Shown here one piece after another: positions 15,253 through 27,423 of a stretch of 64,000 bases of DNA; positions within the stretch are counted from its first letter, which is position 1; every line of letters starts with the position of its first letter. The notes under the pieces are model-generated. The model did no database searches and was not told where the DNA came from. It saw only the letters and a program-made list of their open reading frames with translations. This DNA is from Lota lota (Eukaryota; Chordata; Actinopteri; Gadiformes; Lotidae): positions 686,518 to 750,517 of the forward strand of contig JACYXH010000479.1 of the NCBI GenBank assembly GCA_026745465.1. Direction: 5' to 3'. The position numbers were made by a program, and so were the translations under genes.

Positions 15253-15334
15253 CTCTTTTTTCCTCCTCCTTTCATGGAGGAGGAGAAAAGAGCAGCGACC
15301 CCCACCCAACCTCGCTGCTCGAGGTTGGGTGGGG
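15253..15334. other. Two adjacent strong hairpins
   Basis: Hairpin 1 pairs 15253-15269 with 15276-15292: 17 pairs with one G-T wobble and a 6-base loop. Hairpin 2 pairs 15300-15314 with 15320-15334: 15 perfect GC-rich pairs with loop CTGCT, followed directly by TTTTT. They are seven bases apart. No known RNA family is recognised. Confidence 0.85.
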
Positions 15335-15339
15335 TTTTT

Positions 15340-15720
15340 GCTAATTGAGCCATCGATCGGAGTGGAGAGGGCTTAAGAAATATGCCTGGCAGTCGCAGAT
15401 AATCAATCAAACAATTAGGGCCGGTACCTGTAGCCGTCTACGCTCCATTTAGGTCTAACCTCCCTGCTTGCTGCGGCCACGCATGCCAAATTAATTGCTT
15501 CTTACCACAGAGCAGGTCCACCATCTCCATTAATCCTTCACCAGTTCCCCGTTGGGAGAACGAAGCAAACTAGTGCTGTCTGCTTTAACTCACAGTCGTC
15601 ATCCTTACAAAGCCCCCTGTTTAACATGTATGAATGTGTGTGCGTGTCTGTGTGTGTATGGGTGTGTAGGGGTGTGTTGGAGACATGAAACGAACCAGTT
15701 TCCGCACTACTATTAATGGC
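15340..15720. promoter_or_regulatory. Candidate conserved non-coding block
   Basis: Repeat-free and of mixed composition, with PBX/MEIS-like ATCAATCAA (15402-15410) next to homeodomain-like CAATTAG (15412-15418), and further ATTAAT sites near 15490-15535. Regulatory function is inferred from site content only. Confidence 0.28.
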
Positions 15721-15835
15721 TGTTTATAGCACAAGGGTAATATCCTGCACCACATTGCTGCATGTAAATAAATCCCATACCATGGTAAGACCAATAAACG
15801 GTGTTTTCATTAGAGCTATGCAGCAGACAAGGTGC

Positions 15836-16183
15836 ATCACAGCTGGCAACAGCTCCTCCCTCCTCCTCATACCTCTGCTCCTCCTCTTTCACTCCTCCAC
15901 TTCTTTCTCTCCTACCCCTCCTACCTTGCATTCTTGTCCTGCTTATCTTACTACTCTTCTTCTCCTACCCCTCCTTCCTTACTTCTCATCCTTATCTTCC
16001 TCTTCATCTTCCTCATCCTCTACCCTGTGGCACTTAGATCATTCCTTCGTTAGTGTCGCCCGGATCTCCTCCTCTCTCTCTCCTCCCCTCTCTCTCCTTT
16101 CACTCTCGCTACTCCTCTCTCTCCTACTCCTCCATCTCCTCTTCTCTCCTCCTCCTCCACCTCCTCTTCTCTCCTCCATATGA
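15836..16183. repeat. Polypyrimidine tract (CTC/CTT-rich)
   Basis: About 350 bases of almost pure C and T with few purines. It could form triplex DNA. Apparent Leu/Ser-rich proteins here are compositional. Confidence 0.85.
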
Positions 16184-16484
16184 TGCTATCAATGAGTTTT
16201 CTCTATGGCAGAGCCCTGTCACCTGAAGCCATTGACTGCCTGGTGCATGGCTGGAGCTGGCTTCTGTCAAATGCACAACAAAACATGCAGTAGCAGTCAT
16301 TGCTGGCAATGAAATTCACGTGTTCCAAGCTCTCCTCGACAGTGCAGGTACTAAGTAGTATATACAATAAATATATCAATAAATATAAATAAATAAAGTT
16401 AAAAAAACAAGAGAGTGATAATATGGTACTGTACATTGTGAATAGTTAAATAGTTAAATATATGTACAGCAAACAAACAACGGC

Positions 16485-16487
<3 letters not shown>
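16184..16487. other. Unique DNA, no gene seen
   Basis: AT-rich unique sequence with nothing supportable. Confidence 0.5.

Positions 16488-16543
<56 letters not shown>
16488..16543. repeat. (TA)n microsatellite
   Basis: About 28 TA units. Confidence 0.97.
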
Positions 16544-16547
<4 letters not shown>

Positions 16548-16607
16548 CTTTCGTGCGTGTTTTTGGGGGGCGTGGTGGGGTGATCACAGGGTGGAAGTGT
16601 GTGTTTG

Positions 16608-16628
16608 GAGGTGTATGTGTTTGTGCAT

Positions 16629-16666
<38 letters not shown>

Positions 16667-16715
16667 CAAGGTGGGAGTGTGTGTTTGGAAATGTCGTGTG
16701 TGTTTGGTAAAGAGG
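16608..16715. repeat. (GT)n-rich stretch
   Basis: Interrupted TG array with a pure core at about 16636-16664. Confidence 0.85.
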
Positions 16716-16749
16716 AGGGGATTATGTCTCTCTCATGCTTACTGTGCCT

Positions 16750-17298
<549 letters not shown>

Positions 17299-17540
17299 AT
17301 GCATACATGCACACACACATACACACACAATCTCACCCACACACACACACACACACTAACAAGTGCGCACATTCACAGACACACACACACACACTTGCAA
17401 CCACACACACTAACACAGGCGCACATATATAAACACATTCACACTAACGCATTCAAACACACTCACAATCACGCTACTACACGTTAACACACACATAACA
17501 AACACATACACACTAACACATGCACGCAAGCGTTCACAGT
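17299..17540. repeat. Degenerate (CA)n block
   Basis: About 240 bases of CA-rich sequence with many ACTAAC and CATTCA interruptions. Confidence 0.85.
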
Positions 17541-17620
17541 CACACATACTATTATATTATACACTAATATAAACTACTGCACAGAATGACTGTAACACAC
17601 ACGAAAACAGATTTTCACAT

Positions 17621-18610
17621 TATAGTTTTTCTCAATTGTTTACACTAAAACGGAAGCTATGCTTCTTAATCACATTTTTGCACAATTCTACACACACAAT
17701 CTCATCCGTTTTCTCACAACTCTTATTACCAATTGGTCTCACTCACGCTACACCTGCTCAAACTCAATTGGCTAAACTTTTCAATTAAATGTCAGAGCAT
17801 AAGAGACCACAGTTTACTTCTACTGTGTTGGAAAACATAATTTGTTCATACATTTTGTATATGATAACAGATTATTAGAGCCAATGTCCAGACCGACACA
17901 GTCTTTAGTAAGCATTTTCTTACAGTAAGAGTTTTGAGAAGACACACAAATATTATCTATTTTGGCAAAACTCATAATTGCACTGATAAGGAAAATGAAA
18001 AACACTTGTTCAGTATGACTCCTGATAGAACCTGGGTTGTGAGTGCAGCCCAAATGGACCTCATTGGCAGGAGAATACAGTACATTTGCCTTGTATCATA
18101 CACAATGATAACAGCACTGAAAACAGCAGATAACATCAGCAGATAACATCTGCAGATAACATCAGTAGATAACGATCCCTTTCGCTGCTCTGTACTTTTA
18201 TGGAATTAGGTTTACAAATGTACTATTTATATGATGATATATTTACTGTATTGTATTATGGCAACAGTCTTTATATGTCCTGTAAAATTGCAAAGAACCT
18301 AAACCTAAATTGTATACACTTGAATGAAACATGACCTCAAGAGGCCGAGACATTGAAAGTATTCTGATGGTTGTGTGGTTTTAAATGTATCACACCAGTG
18401 TGAAATCAATGCTAAATAAGACCTAATAATAGGAGGCCTGTGTGAATCATTTTGATGGAAAAAGTCGGTTTTGAAAAGAGAGTTGTTTTGAATGCATGAA
18501 TGCAATTTGCAAGAGATTTGTGTACGTTTGGCAAAATGTAAAGTTTTGCTGTGTTGAGAAGTTGAGCTATAGTTTCAGGAAAAGCATTTAAACAATTGAG
18601 AAAAACTGTA
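17621..18610. mobile_element. MITE-like element, possibly Tc1/mariner
   Basis: The ends are inverted copies of each other: 17621-17642 and 18589-18610 match at 21 of 22 positions. Reading inward, the left end is TATAGTTTTTCTCAATTG and the right end is TACAGTTTTTCTCAATTG. If the outer TA is the target duplication, the ends start (C/T)AGT, which fits Tc1/mariner, but this is an inference. The 990-bp interior has no transposase frame. It contains a small ~15-bp tandem repeat (GCAGATAACATC-like, about 18126-18172). Other superfamilies are possible. Confidence 0.6.
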
Positions 18611-18745
18611 AACACCATCTTGGTTTATTAACTAATCAAATTTTAGCAGTATATCTTTACTGTGTGTTGTGTGAGAGATAGAAAAAAAGAGTGTGCGTGA
18701 TAGGGATATAAAGAGAGGTATAACGAGAGTGGGATGGAGAGAGGG

Positions 18746-19230
<485 letters not shown>

Positions 19231-19262
<32 letters not shown>

Positions 19263-19318
19263 TTGTGTTTGTGTGTGTGTGTGTGGGGGGGTATGGGTGG
19301 TGTGTGTGTGTGTGTGTT
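19231..19318. repeat. Interrupted (GT)n microsatellite
   Basis: GT array with TTTGTGTTT and GGGGGGGTATGG interruptions. Confidence 0.92.
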
Positions 19319-19624
19319 AATGATGTGTGCATTTCACCAACAAAGCTGTCCTGTTCATCAGTCAAGTAGGTGCCAGTGTGCTTTGTGACATTTTAACTGG
19401 TCACAGATCAGCGGATTAAAAGGGACTGGGTAGCAGGCTTACATTGATAGTCAACTGTTGTAATTACCTCATTACAGTGCTGTAACTGTGCCCTCCTCCT
19501 GTCTCCCCTCCCCCACGGCTGTTCCCATTCTGAGGCACCAAAGGTAATTAATGTCCCACAATGACTGCGGAAGGACTTCTGACAGTGTTCTGTCTTAACA
19601 GGAGGCAACTCAGCCCTATTCACT
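19319..19624. other. Unique DNA, no gene seen
   Basis: Mixed unique sequence with nothing supportable. Confidence 0.45.
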
Positions 19625-19655
19625 TACCCTCCACAAAAACTCTTTGTGGAGGGTA
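19625..19655. other. Perfect 13-bp hairpin
   Basis: TACCCTCCACAAA (19625-19637) pairs perfectly with TTTGTGGAGGGTA (19643-19655) across loop AACTC. It sits eight bases before a long CA array. Confidence 0.9.
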
Positions 19656-19660
19656 GCACA

Positions 19661-20130
<470 letters not shown>

Positions 20131-20415
20131 CACACACACGTGCACATGTGCACATGTGCACACACACACACACACATACACGCACACACGCACTCACACA
20201 TGCATGCACACACACACACACACACACAAATAAACCTGAAATAAATATTCTCCAACATTACATTTATAATGTATACAACAGACGATACCAGTATGCGTGC
20301 ATGCCCGCGCATAACCCTAGTGTGTGTGTACAGTGCAGCTGCACGTGAGTGCATGTGTGTATGTGTGTGTGTGTGTGTGTGTGTGTTTGTGTGTGTTTTG
20401 AAACGTACACACATA
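20131..20415. repeat. CA block then GT block, inverted-repeat potential
   Basis: A CA-rich block (20131-20228) and a GT-rich block (20345-20398) lie about 120 bases apart. Together they could form a long imperfect stem. Confidence 0.8.
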
Positions 20416-22380
20416 CTTACATGTTTATCACCCACGCAATAGGAAATTGGATTTAATTATTCACATAATCAATAACCACTGTCAACCGCAGGGCAGAGGT
20501 AGCTAGTAAAAATGATGCATATCATTGCCTTTCCCCTCTGCTATACTGTGGTCACACAAAGAGTATTCAAGTTTTATCAACCATCTGGACGTATTTACAT
20601 CTCACTCTCAATCAAACACCACTTTACCTGCCAGTAAAATAATACATACAACACCCCCCAATGCCCCTAACAAGCACAAGCCCACCCAAACCCACCCTTG
20701 CCCACCCATCTCTCGGTACAGTTACTAAGATTGAGAGGTGAGTGGAGGTTAGCACTCTATTGACCAGGTTAAAGGGCGCGGTTAGAAGAATGGTCAATAC
20801 CATGACCCTCGTGATAATCAAATGTGGATCGATGTCTGACCCTCTCACCAAAATGGAGGTCAACATTAAAACTTATTATAATCGTTATGAACGATTTCAT
20901 CAGCAAATGAATGAGTCTTTTGAATACTCAAAGGACGTCTTGCGTCTAGGATGAAAGGGTCTATAGGTTGTACTTCTATTGGGTTATCTAAAGAAAGCAA
21001 ATACAGACAACTTAGTGTTTAATATACAATTAGGTGAAATTAAAAGACCAAACAGTTTTTTGGTATTTTGGGGCAAAATCAACCGATCTGATTCATTCAA
21101 AGTTGACAGCGGTGATTGTATGCATCTGCGACCGAGAGTTTGAGCTGAAAGACTTCTTCTCTAGTTTTAATTGGTGGATTAGGATGGTAGACATTTGCAG
21201 CATAGATCGTGATCCGAGTCCCACAGGCTCCAGGATTTCATTTCTCATTCCTACGGAGATCTAAGGGCTTTTAGAGTAATGAGAATGGATTCCTAATCAA
21301 TGGATTATCAGTTTTATTCTTCAAAAGGATATTGCTTCAAAGGTTTAAGATTTGTTTTATGTAAATGTATTTAAATGTGTTTTCCCCAAGCATGGTACTA
21401 CCATACATCTGATATAAGATATTCACTATTTAGTTTTCAGATCATGTGGTACGATTACTTTCAGAATGCATACTCATATACAAGTATGCATTTTAGGAAA
21501 CCAAAATGAAGTGAAAGTCAGAGCAAGATAGCAGACTGCATCACAGAGCGTTTTAACGTCTCATTCTGCGCTAACCATCTTACTGTTGGGGATATGAGCT
21601 ATACGATTATGAACTTTGTGAAGACACATTAAATAGAATCTCCCTCCCTCCTCAAGTCCTCCCTGGGGTCCTCCATTACCGTAATTCAAAGTGACTGAAA
21701 CAAGAGCTGGTCCCTCAGCTGATTGGTTGTCGCAGGAGAGGATTCAATTTGATTTGTTTTTTGGGGGGGTTGGATTTAAACTCATTAAAAATTGATTTGG
21801 TTTGTTTCTTTCTTGATATCCGGTAGCCTCAGGAGATGAAGAAGCATGTCCTTTTATAAAGCAATAACATTCCTCCATTTTCAGGGCTGGATATACAATA
21901 CCTTTTATTGAATGTATTGTGGATCTACGACTTGGTTTCAGTGGCTGTAATACAGTTAACTCTGGAAGGAGGGAGGGAGAGACCCAACAATGCACTGAAT
22001 CAGCAACTATGGAATTCAGTTACATTAAAACATGTAGAACGTATTCTATAATCATTCCTCAACTTTCTCGAAATAGCACCTGTATAATTGATATTGTTGC
22101 TGTATTGTATAACACAATAACACACAATCTCTTTGCTTAATAATATAATGTGCACTAGTTCTTCATTTCCTTGCCAGTTTTGTTTTGGTATTATGCATGA
22201 TACTACAGGTTTCTATTAAATGCATCTTAATAGCAGTCGTCACCGCGTCAGCAGATTTGACCTGCAAGTGAGCCAGAGCATAGCATTCGATTGGCGCTGT
22301 GCCATCCATTAACTCATTTACTGTCATAGTCTCACTCAGTGACATACAGAACAAATGCATACTGTTGCTGAATAACACAC
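20416..22380. other. Unique interval of about 2 kb, no gene recognised
   Basis: One of the longer repeat-poor stretches. Open frames of 70-83 residues exist (20742-20954, 21034-21264 plus; 21744-21995 minus) but show no domain, and no exon-intron structure is convincing. Conserved non-coding DNA is possible. Confidence 0.45.
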
Positions 22381-22965
22381 ACATACACTGAACACACACA
22401 CACACACACACACAATATGCATTCACACATACACATACACACACAGAGATTACCTTAGAGAGCAGGAAAAGTCACTTATAAACAGAAAGAAACACATAAA
22501 CAGCAACAACACTCACACAAGCCTGTACACAATCACATAAAAAAACACACTTTCACAAAAGCACAAAACTCAATCAAACACACACACACACACACACACT
22601 CACCTGAATGTATGGGTGTAGCATCAGTATCCCTGCAGTGGCTATGGGTGTGTGTGTCCACAGCTGTACACAGGGCGTACAGGGCGTGTGCTCTGTTTGA
22701 ATTGCAGAGGAGGCTCTCAGTGTCTCTTAGTCAGCTACAGAGTGACCTTGGTTCTGTCCACACAGACAGTACGCATCCCTGCCAAGATGAGAACAGGATG
22801 GCTGGTGGCGAGGTGTGTGTGTGTGTGTGTGTCTTTGTGAGGAAGTGTTTGTAATGTTTGTTTGTTAAAATGTGTGCTTTTTGTGTGTATGTCAATTAAA
22901 GTGTGTGTGTCTGTATATGTGTGCGTGTGTGAGAATGTGTGTTTGTGAGCCTGTATGTGTGCATG

Positions 22966-23007
<42 letters not shown>

Positions 23008-23150
23008 CGTGTGTGTTTGTGCATATGTGTGTGAGTGCGTGTGTGTGTGTTTGTGTGTGCATGGATGTGTGTATGTGTATGTGCGTGCGTCTGTGTGTGC
23101 ATAAATGTGTGTGGGTGTGTTGCACAGGGGAGTGTGGGGGGGGGGGGGGG
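22381..23150. repeat. Cluster of CA and GT microsatellites
   Basis: CA arrays at about 22394-22414 and 22578-22600 are followed by GT arrays at 22813-22832 and, with interruptions, 22900-23120. A G13 run ends the cluster near 23137-23150. Confidence 0.88.
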
Positions 23151-24465
23151 ATGAAAGAGGAGATGAGACCTCTCAAGGTGAACAAGGCAAAGTGGAGGGG
23201 GAGAAGAGAGATGGACAGAGAGGCAGAAAAAGGCAAAAATAAAAACATAAGCAGGAAGAACAAACAGTCAGTAGTAAAGATGTAGTAAAGATGGGAGATT
23301 GGATCTCCAGTTGAGTGATGGTGGCTTTTTATTAATATGTTCTTCTGCACTGGCATATTAATTACTTTAAATGTCTTTAAAATGTGAGCATGTGTTTTAC
23401 TGCCGATGTAAGCATTTGTAAAGTTTGAAGGGTGCTACATAAATAGCCTTGCAAATAACAATTATTTTGCAGACCACACACTGGCAGCTCACCACACACA
23501 TTATATACATTCATATCTACAAATGATAAATTGTTACTCATTATTATAAATGTTTTTACTATGGGTATTGATCAACATTACCAAATTAATTAATGGCCTA
23601 CATGATACACACACATCACACTTTTAAGACACACACAAGATAACATACAGGAGATTATGCATCACCTCTGATAGAAGAGGACCTGAGCTGTTTGCCCACC
23701 CTTCCTTGTCCGCAAAGACAAATCGAGATGAGAGTTTACACGTGTGCACCCATACACATAACCATTCAAAAGGAATTATGAATGTACACATCGGCACACC
23801 GACTTCATAACCCAAACCTTCTCATGCAGGCGCATGCCTTTACACCACACACAGGGTACACAGTGCACATACACACACACACACACACACACATGGACGC
23901 ATGCACGTACACACGTGCAAACCCATCCAGAGTGTGACATGCATGATAGATAGGTCAGACAACAGAGCCGCATGTCAATTTAATCATTGCAGAAGGTAGG
24001 CAACAGGAGAAACTTCATACCACTTAAGCCTTTAGATTACTTTCCCAGAGGCCAGGGGCTAAATTTAATAGCAGCCAACAAGAGGAGAGGTTGGCGGTCC
24101 GGGGGAAGGGGTGTGGAGGGGGTGAAGGGTGGATAGGTGCAAAAAGCACTCAAGCGAGGTCAAATGAGAACAGGAGCGATAAATGATGGCTAGATGAGGA
24201 AGTGGTTTTTCTAGAAGTGTGTATATTATAACTGGTGTTGAAGATTTAACCATAAACCAAGGGTCTAGATCTCTGATAGATGTTTTACAGGGGGTAGCAT
24301 GAGTGTTGGGTGTAACTAGCACGTCTTCGAGAACCACATGAAGCTCTGCTGCTCACACTGGCACACACAGTGCTTAATCAGTCAATACCTTATCAATGTT
24401 AAATGTGGGTTTTCATGCATTCAACACACATATGAAACATCACAGGACACACATCTACAAGTGTG

Positions 24466-24468
<3 letters not shown>
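23151..24468. other. Mostly unique DNA, no gene seen
   Basis: Includes a GA-rich patch (23155-23290) and a short interrupted CA run (23868-23915). No coding or mobile-element signal. Confidence 0.45.

Positions 24469-24515
<47 letters not shown>
24469..24515. repeat. (GT)n microsatellite
   Basis: About 22 GT units. Confidence 0.96.
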
Positions 24516-24516
<1 letters not shown>

Positions 24517-25400
24517 TTAGTGGACAGTAAGTGTTAAGCTCACAGTCCCCAGAGGATAAGCTGATTGTCTCTCATTGGATGTTTGGACCAGATCAGGCCT
24601 CTGACCCTGCTCAAGGGCTCCCCCACCCTGTCCTTCTCCATACCCTCACCTAGGCAACCATCACCATGGCTCCCACCTACCCCTGTTCCCCACCCGGTCA
24701 CTACCTAGATCCTCTCACACCTGCTTTCATATTTCATATGTGTGTGCAGATAGGTGTCTAGGCATGAGCTGGTGTGCGTGTCTCCTGGTGTGAGAGTGTG
24801 TGTGATTGTCTCCTGGCGTGTGTGTGTATGAGTGACATTATGAAACATTGGATGATTGGTAGAAGAACATTTGATCCAGTAGGATCAGTGGTGCATAATC
24901 CCTTCACATTCATTAGAGGCTTGTACCTTGTCATAAGCGGGCCGACAAACCAACTCACAAACAGGGAAAAAAGGGGAAAGGTGTGGAATGTCGGTAAGTA
25001 AAGCTGGGATTTGGTAGCTTGAAAAGGTAGGATGTTTTAGGTGATTTAGTTTTTGGCTAGGATCACAAAGATAGCTGTTAAAAAAGTGTTTTTCTTCAGT
25101 CAGGGGACTACTCATCATCCCACACAATGTGTGCTGTCAAACTCCCCAGGGTCAAAACAAACATTTAATTGCACATTAACAATATTTAATTTGATGTACT
25201 TCGGGATGTCACAACTGTTTGAATTCCAGCGGTGGGAATGGGGTGGAGGTAGACGCCAATCCGTCTCCTTCTCCATCAATATAATCGACTTTGGCGTTGC
25301 TCATCAGAGACTCTCTGGTGACGCTCAACATGTGTTCCCAGTGGTGTGTTCTGGAATCTGCATGTTAATGTGGTTGGTTTGTAATGAAAGAGAGAGATAG
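24516..25400. other. Unique DNA, no gene seen
   Basis: Unique sequence with a short GT-rich patch at 24740-24832. Confidence 0.45.
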
Positions 25401-25406
25401 GTGTGT

Positions 25407-25437
<31 letters not shown>

Positions 25438-25443
25438 GGGGGG
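25401..25443. repeat. Compound (GT)10-G23 repeat
   Basis: Pure GT runs directly into 23 consecutive G. The same junction type occurs at 60018-60062 and, on the other strand, at 50819-50866. Confidence 0.97.
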
Positions 25444-25615
25444 TGAAGAGACAGCGAGATTTAGAGAGAGGGAGACCAGGGATGGAGTGAGAGAGAAAAA
25501 GGGAGAGAAGGTTAGAGAGAGGGAAGAAGTAGAGGGAGAGCAGGGACGAGGAAAAGGAGTGAGTGGGTAAAGAAGGTGGGAAGGAGAGAGAGAGAAACAG
25601 AGAGAGAGATTGCAA
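25444..25615. repeat. Purine-rich (GA/GGGA) tract
   Basis: About 170 bases of degenerate GAGAGG and GGAGAG, nearly free of pyrimidines. Confidence 0.85.
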
Positions 25616-26166
25616 GGTGATCCCAAAGGGAGTTTGAGTAATATATCTTAAAGTCCACAGCATATTTAATTTATTTGGAAATGTAATCATGCCTTCAGGC
25701 TGTATTAATTAATGCATAAGCGCTTTATTGTCTTATTGTCTTAGATGTTATATTGTCTTGCTTTGTTCTTATTTATATCACATTTCAATTAAATTCAGCC
25801 ATCTTTGATTGGATGGATTTTCAACAGGTGCTACTAAGAATCAAAATGGATTCCCATCACAAATATTAAATACTAACACACAATTGTTTGAATAAAATGC
25901 AAAAGTCCAACAAAAATAAGGATAGGTTCAACATTTGTGATGACATTATACATGATTGAATAAAAAGGGATGCAAGTCATTCTTGCTTGTTATACCAGCT
26001 AAAAGTCAGTATCTCTCAGCTGTATCGAACCAGAATGATTAATTATTATCATTCCTCTGTGATTTGTGGCGTCAAATCACAGATTTGCTTTCTAAAATCA
26101 ACTCCCATTTAAATGAAATAATGATATTAAACTTCTGTCATCTGATCTACTACGGGTTCTTAAAAC
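25616..26166. other. AT-rich unique DNA with an 11-bp hairpin
   Basis: Unique sequence. TCTGTGATTTG (26056-26066) pairs perfectly with CAAATCACAGA (26073-26083) across TGGCGT. No gene. Confidence 0.5.
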
Positions 26167-26171
26167 AAAAT

Positions 26172-26515
26172 TGTAGCAATGTCCAATACTACACGCCACC
26201 TAGGTGGCTCCCATACTCCACCTAGGTGACTTTCCTCGGGCACCTCCAAGCAATTGGACACAGGGTGGTGATGTTGAAAACCGGTTTATTGTTAAGGTTG
26301 AATGGAATGAGACATGCAGATGGTGCTCCGTGCTCCACGCTGCCATGCCGGAGAGCTCTCCTTGAGTGTGTGTGGTGGTGGCTGGTTTAACCTGTGCACA
26401 CTGATTGCTCAATGTGCAACAGGTGTGCAGCCCCACCCAGCCCCAGAGTCCAATCAGTCTGACTCAGGCCAGGTGAGGCTGCTTAAACCAGCCACCCTCC
26501 ACACACACTCCCACA
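26172..26515 (-). repeat. 3' LTR of copy 3
   Basis: 344 bp; TGTAGC at 26172, CCCACA ending at 26515; AATAAA on minus (plus 26285-26290); paired CCACCTAGGTG palindromes at about 26197-26226. Confidence 0.93.
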
Positions 26516-26527
26516 TACCCCCCTCTG
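26516..26527 (-). other. Polypurine tract of copy 3
   Basis: The minus strand reads CAGAGGGGGGTA directly before the 3' LTR, as expected for the plus-strand DNA primer. Confidence 0.75.
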
Positions 26528-26597
26528 ACCAGGGTTACCATACGTAAAAAAAATATATATAAAAAAATAAAAAAATAAAAAAAAAACCTCCCCAGGG

Positions 26598-26850
26598 TGA
26601 CACCCCAACCCACCCTCCCCCTCCATCCTGGAGACTCGGAGGCCTGGGCTGCTGCCTTGACTGGCGGAGGTGTCGGCGGACTTGGCAGTTGGCACCCCAA
26701 CCCACCCTCCCCCTCCATCCTGGAGACTCGGCGGCCTGGGCTGCTGCCTTGACTGGCGGAGGTGTCGGCGGACTTGGCAGTTGGCACCCCAACCCACCCT
26801 CCCCCTCCATCCTGGAGACTCGGAGGCCTGGGCTGCTGCCCCAGGGCTGT
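26598..26850. repeat. 92-bp tandem repeat inside the LTR element
   Basis: About 2.7 units of a 92-bp repeat containing CACCCCAACCCACCCTCC and TCCATCCTGGAGACTCGG. Ninety-two is not a multiple of three, so each unit shifts the reading frame, which argues against coding. Copy 1 (about 4176-4345) has about 1.7 units. Confidence 0.9.
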
Positions 26851-27070
26851 CTGGACGGGCTGGCGGAGGAGTTGGTTGGGCAGCGGCGCTGGCTGGATGC
26901 TGGGGCGGCTAGCCGCAGACGGTTGCCCATGGCGGTTGCTGAGCTGCCTCCACCAGGATCCACCGCGCCGTTGGGGAAAGGGATGGTGTTGGGAGAAGGC
27001 TGTCCGTAGTCGCTGCTGGGCCCAGTGCGCCCCTGGACAGCCTTCCTGTGTCCAAACACGGTTTGGAGAG

Positions 27071-27088
27071 GCCCCACATTGGGCACCA
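27071..27088 (-). other. Primer-binding site of copy 3
   Basis: The minus strand reads TGGTGCCCAATGTGGGGC one base inside the 5' LTR. It fits the tRNA-Lys(CUU) 3' end with about two mismatches. Confidence 0.7.
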
Positions 27089-27089
27089 G

Positions 27090-27418
27090 TGTAGCAATAT
27101 CCACGCTACACGCCACCTAGGTGGCTCCCATACTCCACCTAGGTGACTTTCCTCAGGCTCCTCCAAACCAGTTGGACACAGGGTGGTGATGTTGAATCCG
27201 GTTTATTGTTAAGGTTGCATCGAATGAAGCATGCAGATGGTGCTGTCATGCCGGAGAGCTCTTCTCGAGTGTGTGTGGTGGTGGCTGGTTTAACCTGTGC
27301 ACACTGACTGCTCAATGTGCAACAGGTGTGCAGCCTCACCCAGCCCCAGAGTCCAATCAGTCTGACTCGGGCCAGGTGAGGCTGCTTAAACCAGCCACCC
27401 TCCACACACACTCCCACA
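27090..27418 (-). repeat. 5' LTR of copy 3
   Basis: 329 bp; TGTAGC at 27090, CCCACA ending at 27418; AATAAA on minus (plus 27202-27207). It is shorter than its partner by small deletions, so the insertion is not very recent. Confidence 0.93.
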
Positions 27419-27423
27419 AAAAT

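Larger units (their letters stand above)
26172..27418 (-). mobile_element. Complete non-autonomous LTR retrotransposon (copy 3)
   Basis: A 1247-bp element in minus orientation, flanked by a perfect 5-bp duplication AAAAT (26167-26171 and 27419-27423). The order on the minus strand is: 5' LTR (27418-27090), tRNA-Lys-like primer site, ~570-bp internal region with a 92-bp tandem repeat, polypurine tract, 3' LTR (26515-26172). LTR ends are TG..CA and both carry AATAAA. No gag, protease, reverse transcriptase or integrase motif is present, so it needed proteins from another element. Its size falls in the TRIM/small LARD range. The open frame running through it (193 residues, 26535-27116) crosses LTR and repeat in shifting frames and is not credible. 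Confidence 0.93.

Noticed and set aside
15253-15334. Known microRNA precursor
   Set aside because: Stems are short and too GC-rich or purine-biased, with tiny loops. No known miRNA seed is recognised.
20742-21264. Two unrecognised frames of 70-76 residues as possible exons
   Set aside because: No splice sites in good context, no domain, and the length is expected by chance in AT-moderate DNA.
23390-23460. SINE-like tail (GGGTGCTACATAAATAGCC)
   Set aside because: Only a weak resemblance, without A or B boxes upstream.
26535-27116. 193-residue minus-strand frame in the LTR element, similar to 4089-4661
   Set aside because: It runs across the LTR boundary and the 92-bp repeat, whose length changes frame in each unit. 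No gag motif or zinc knuckle is present.
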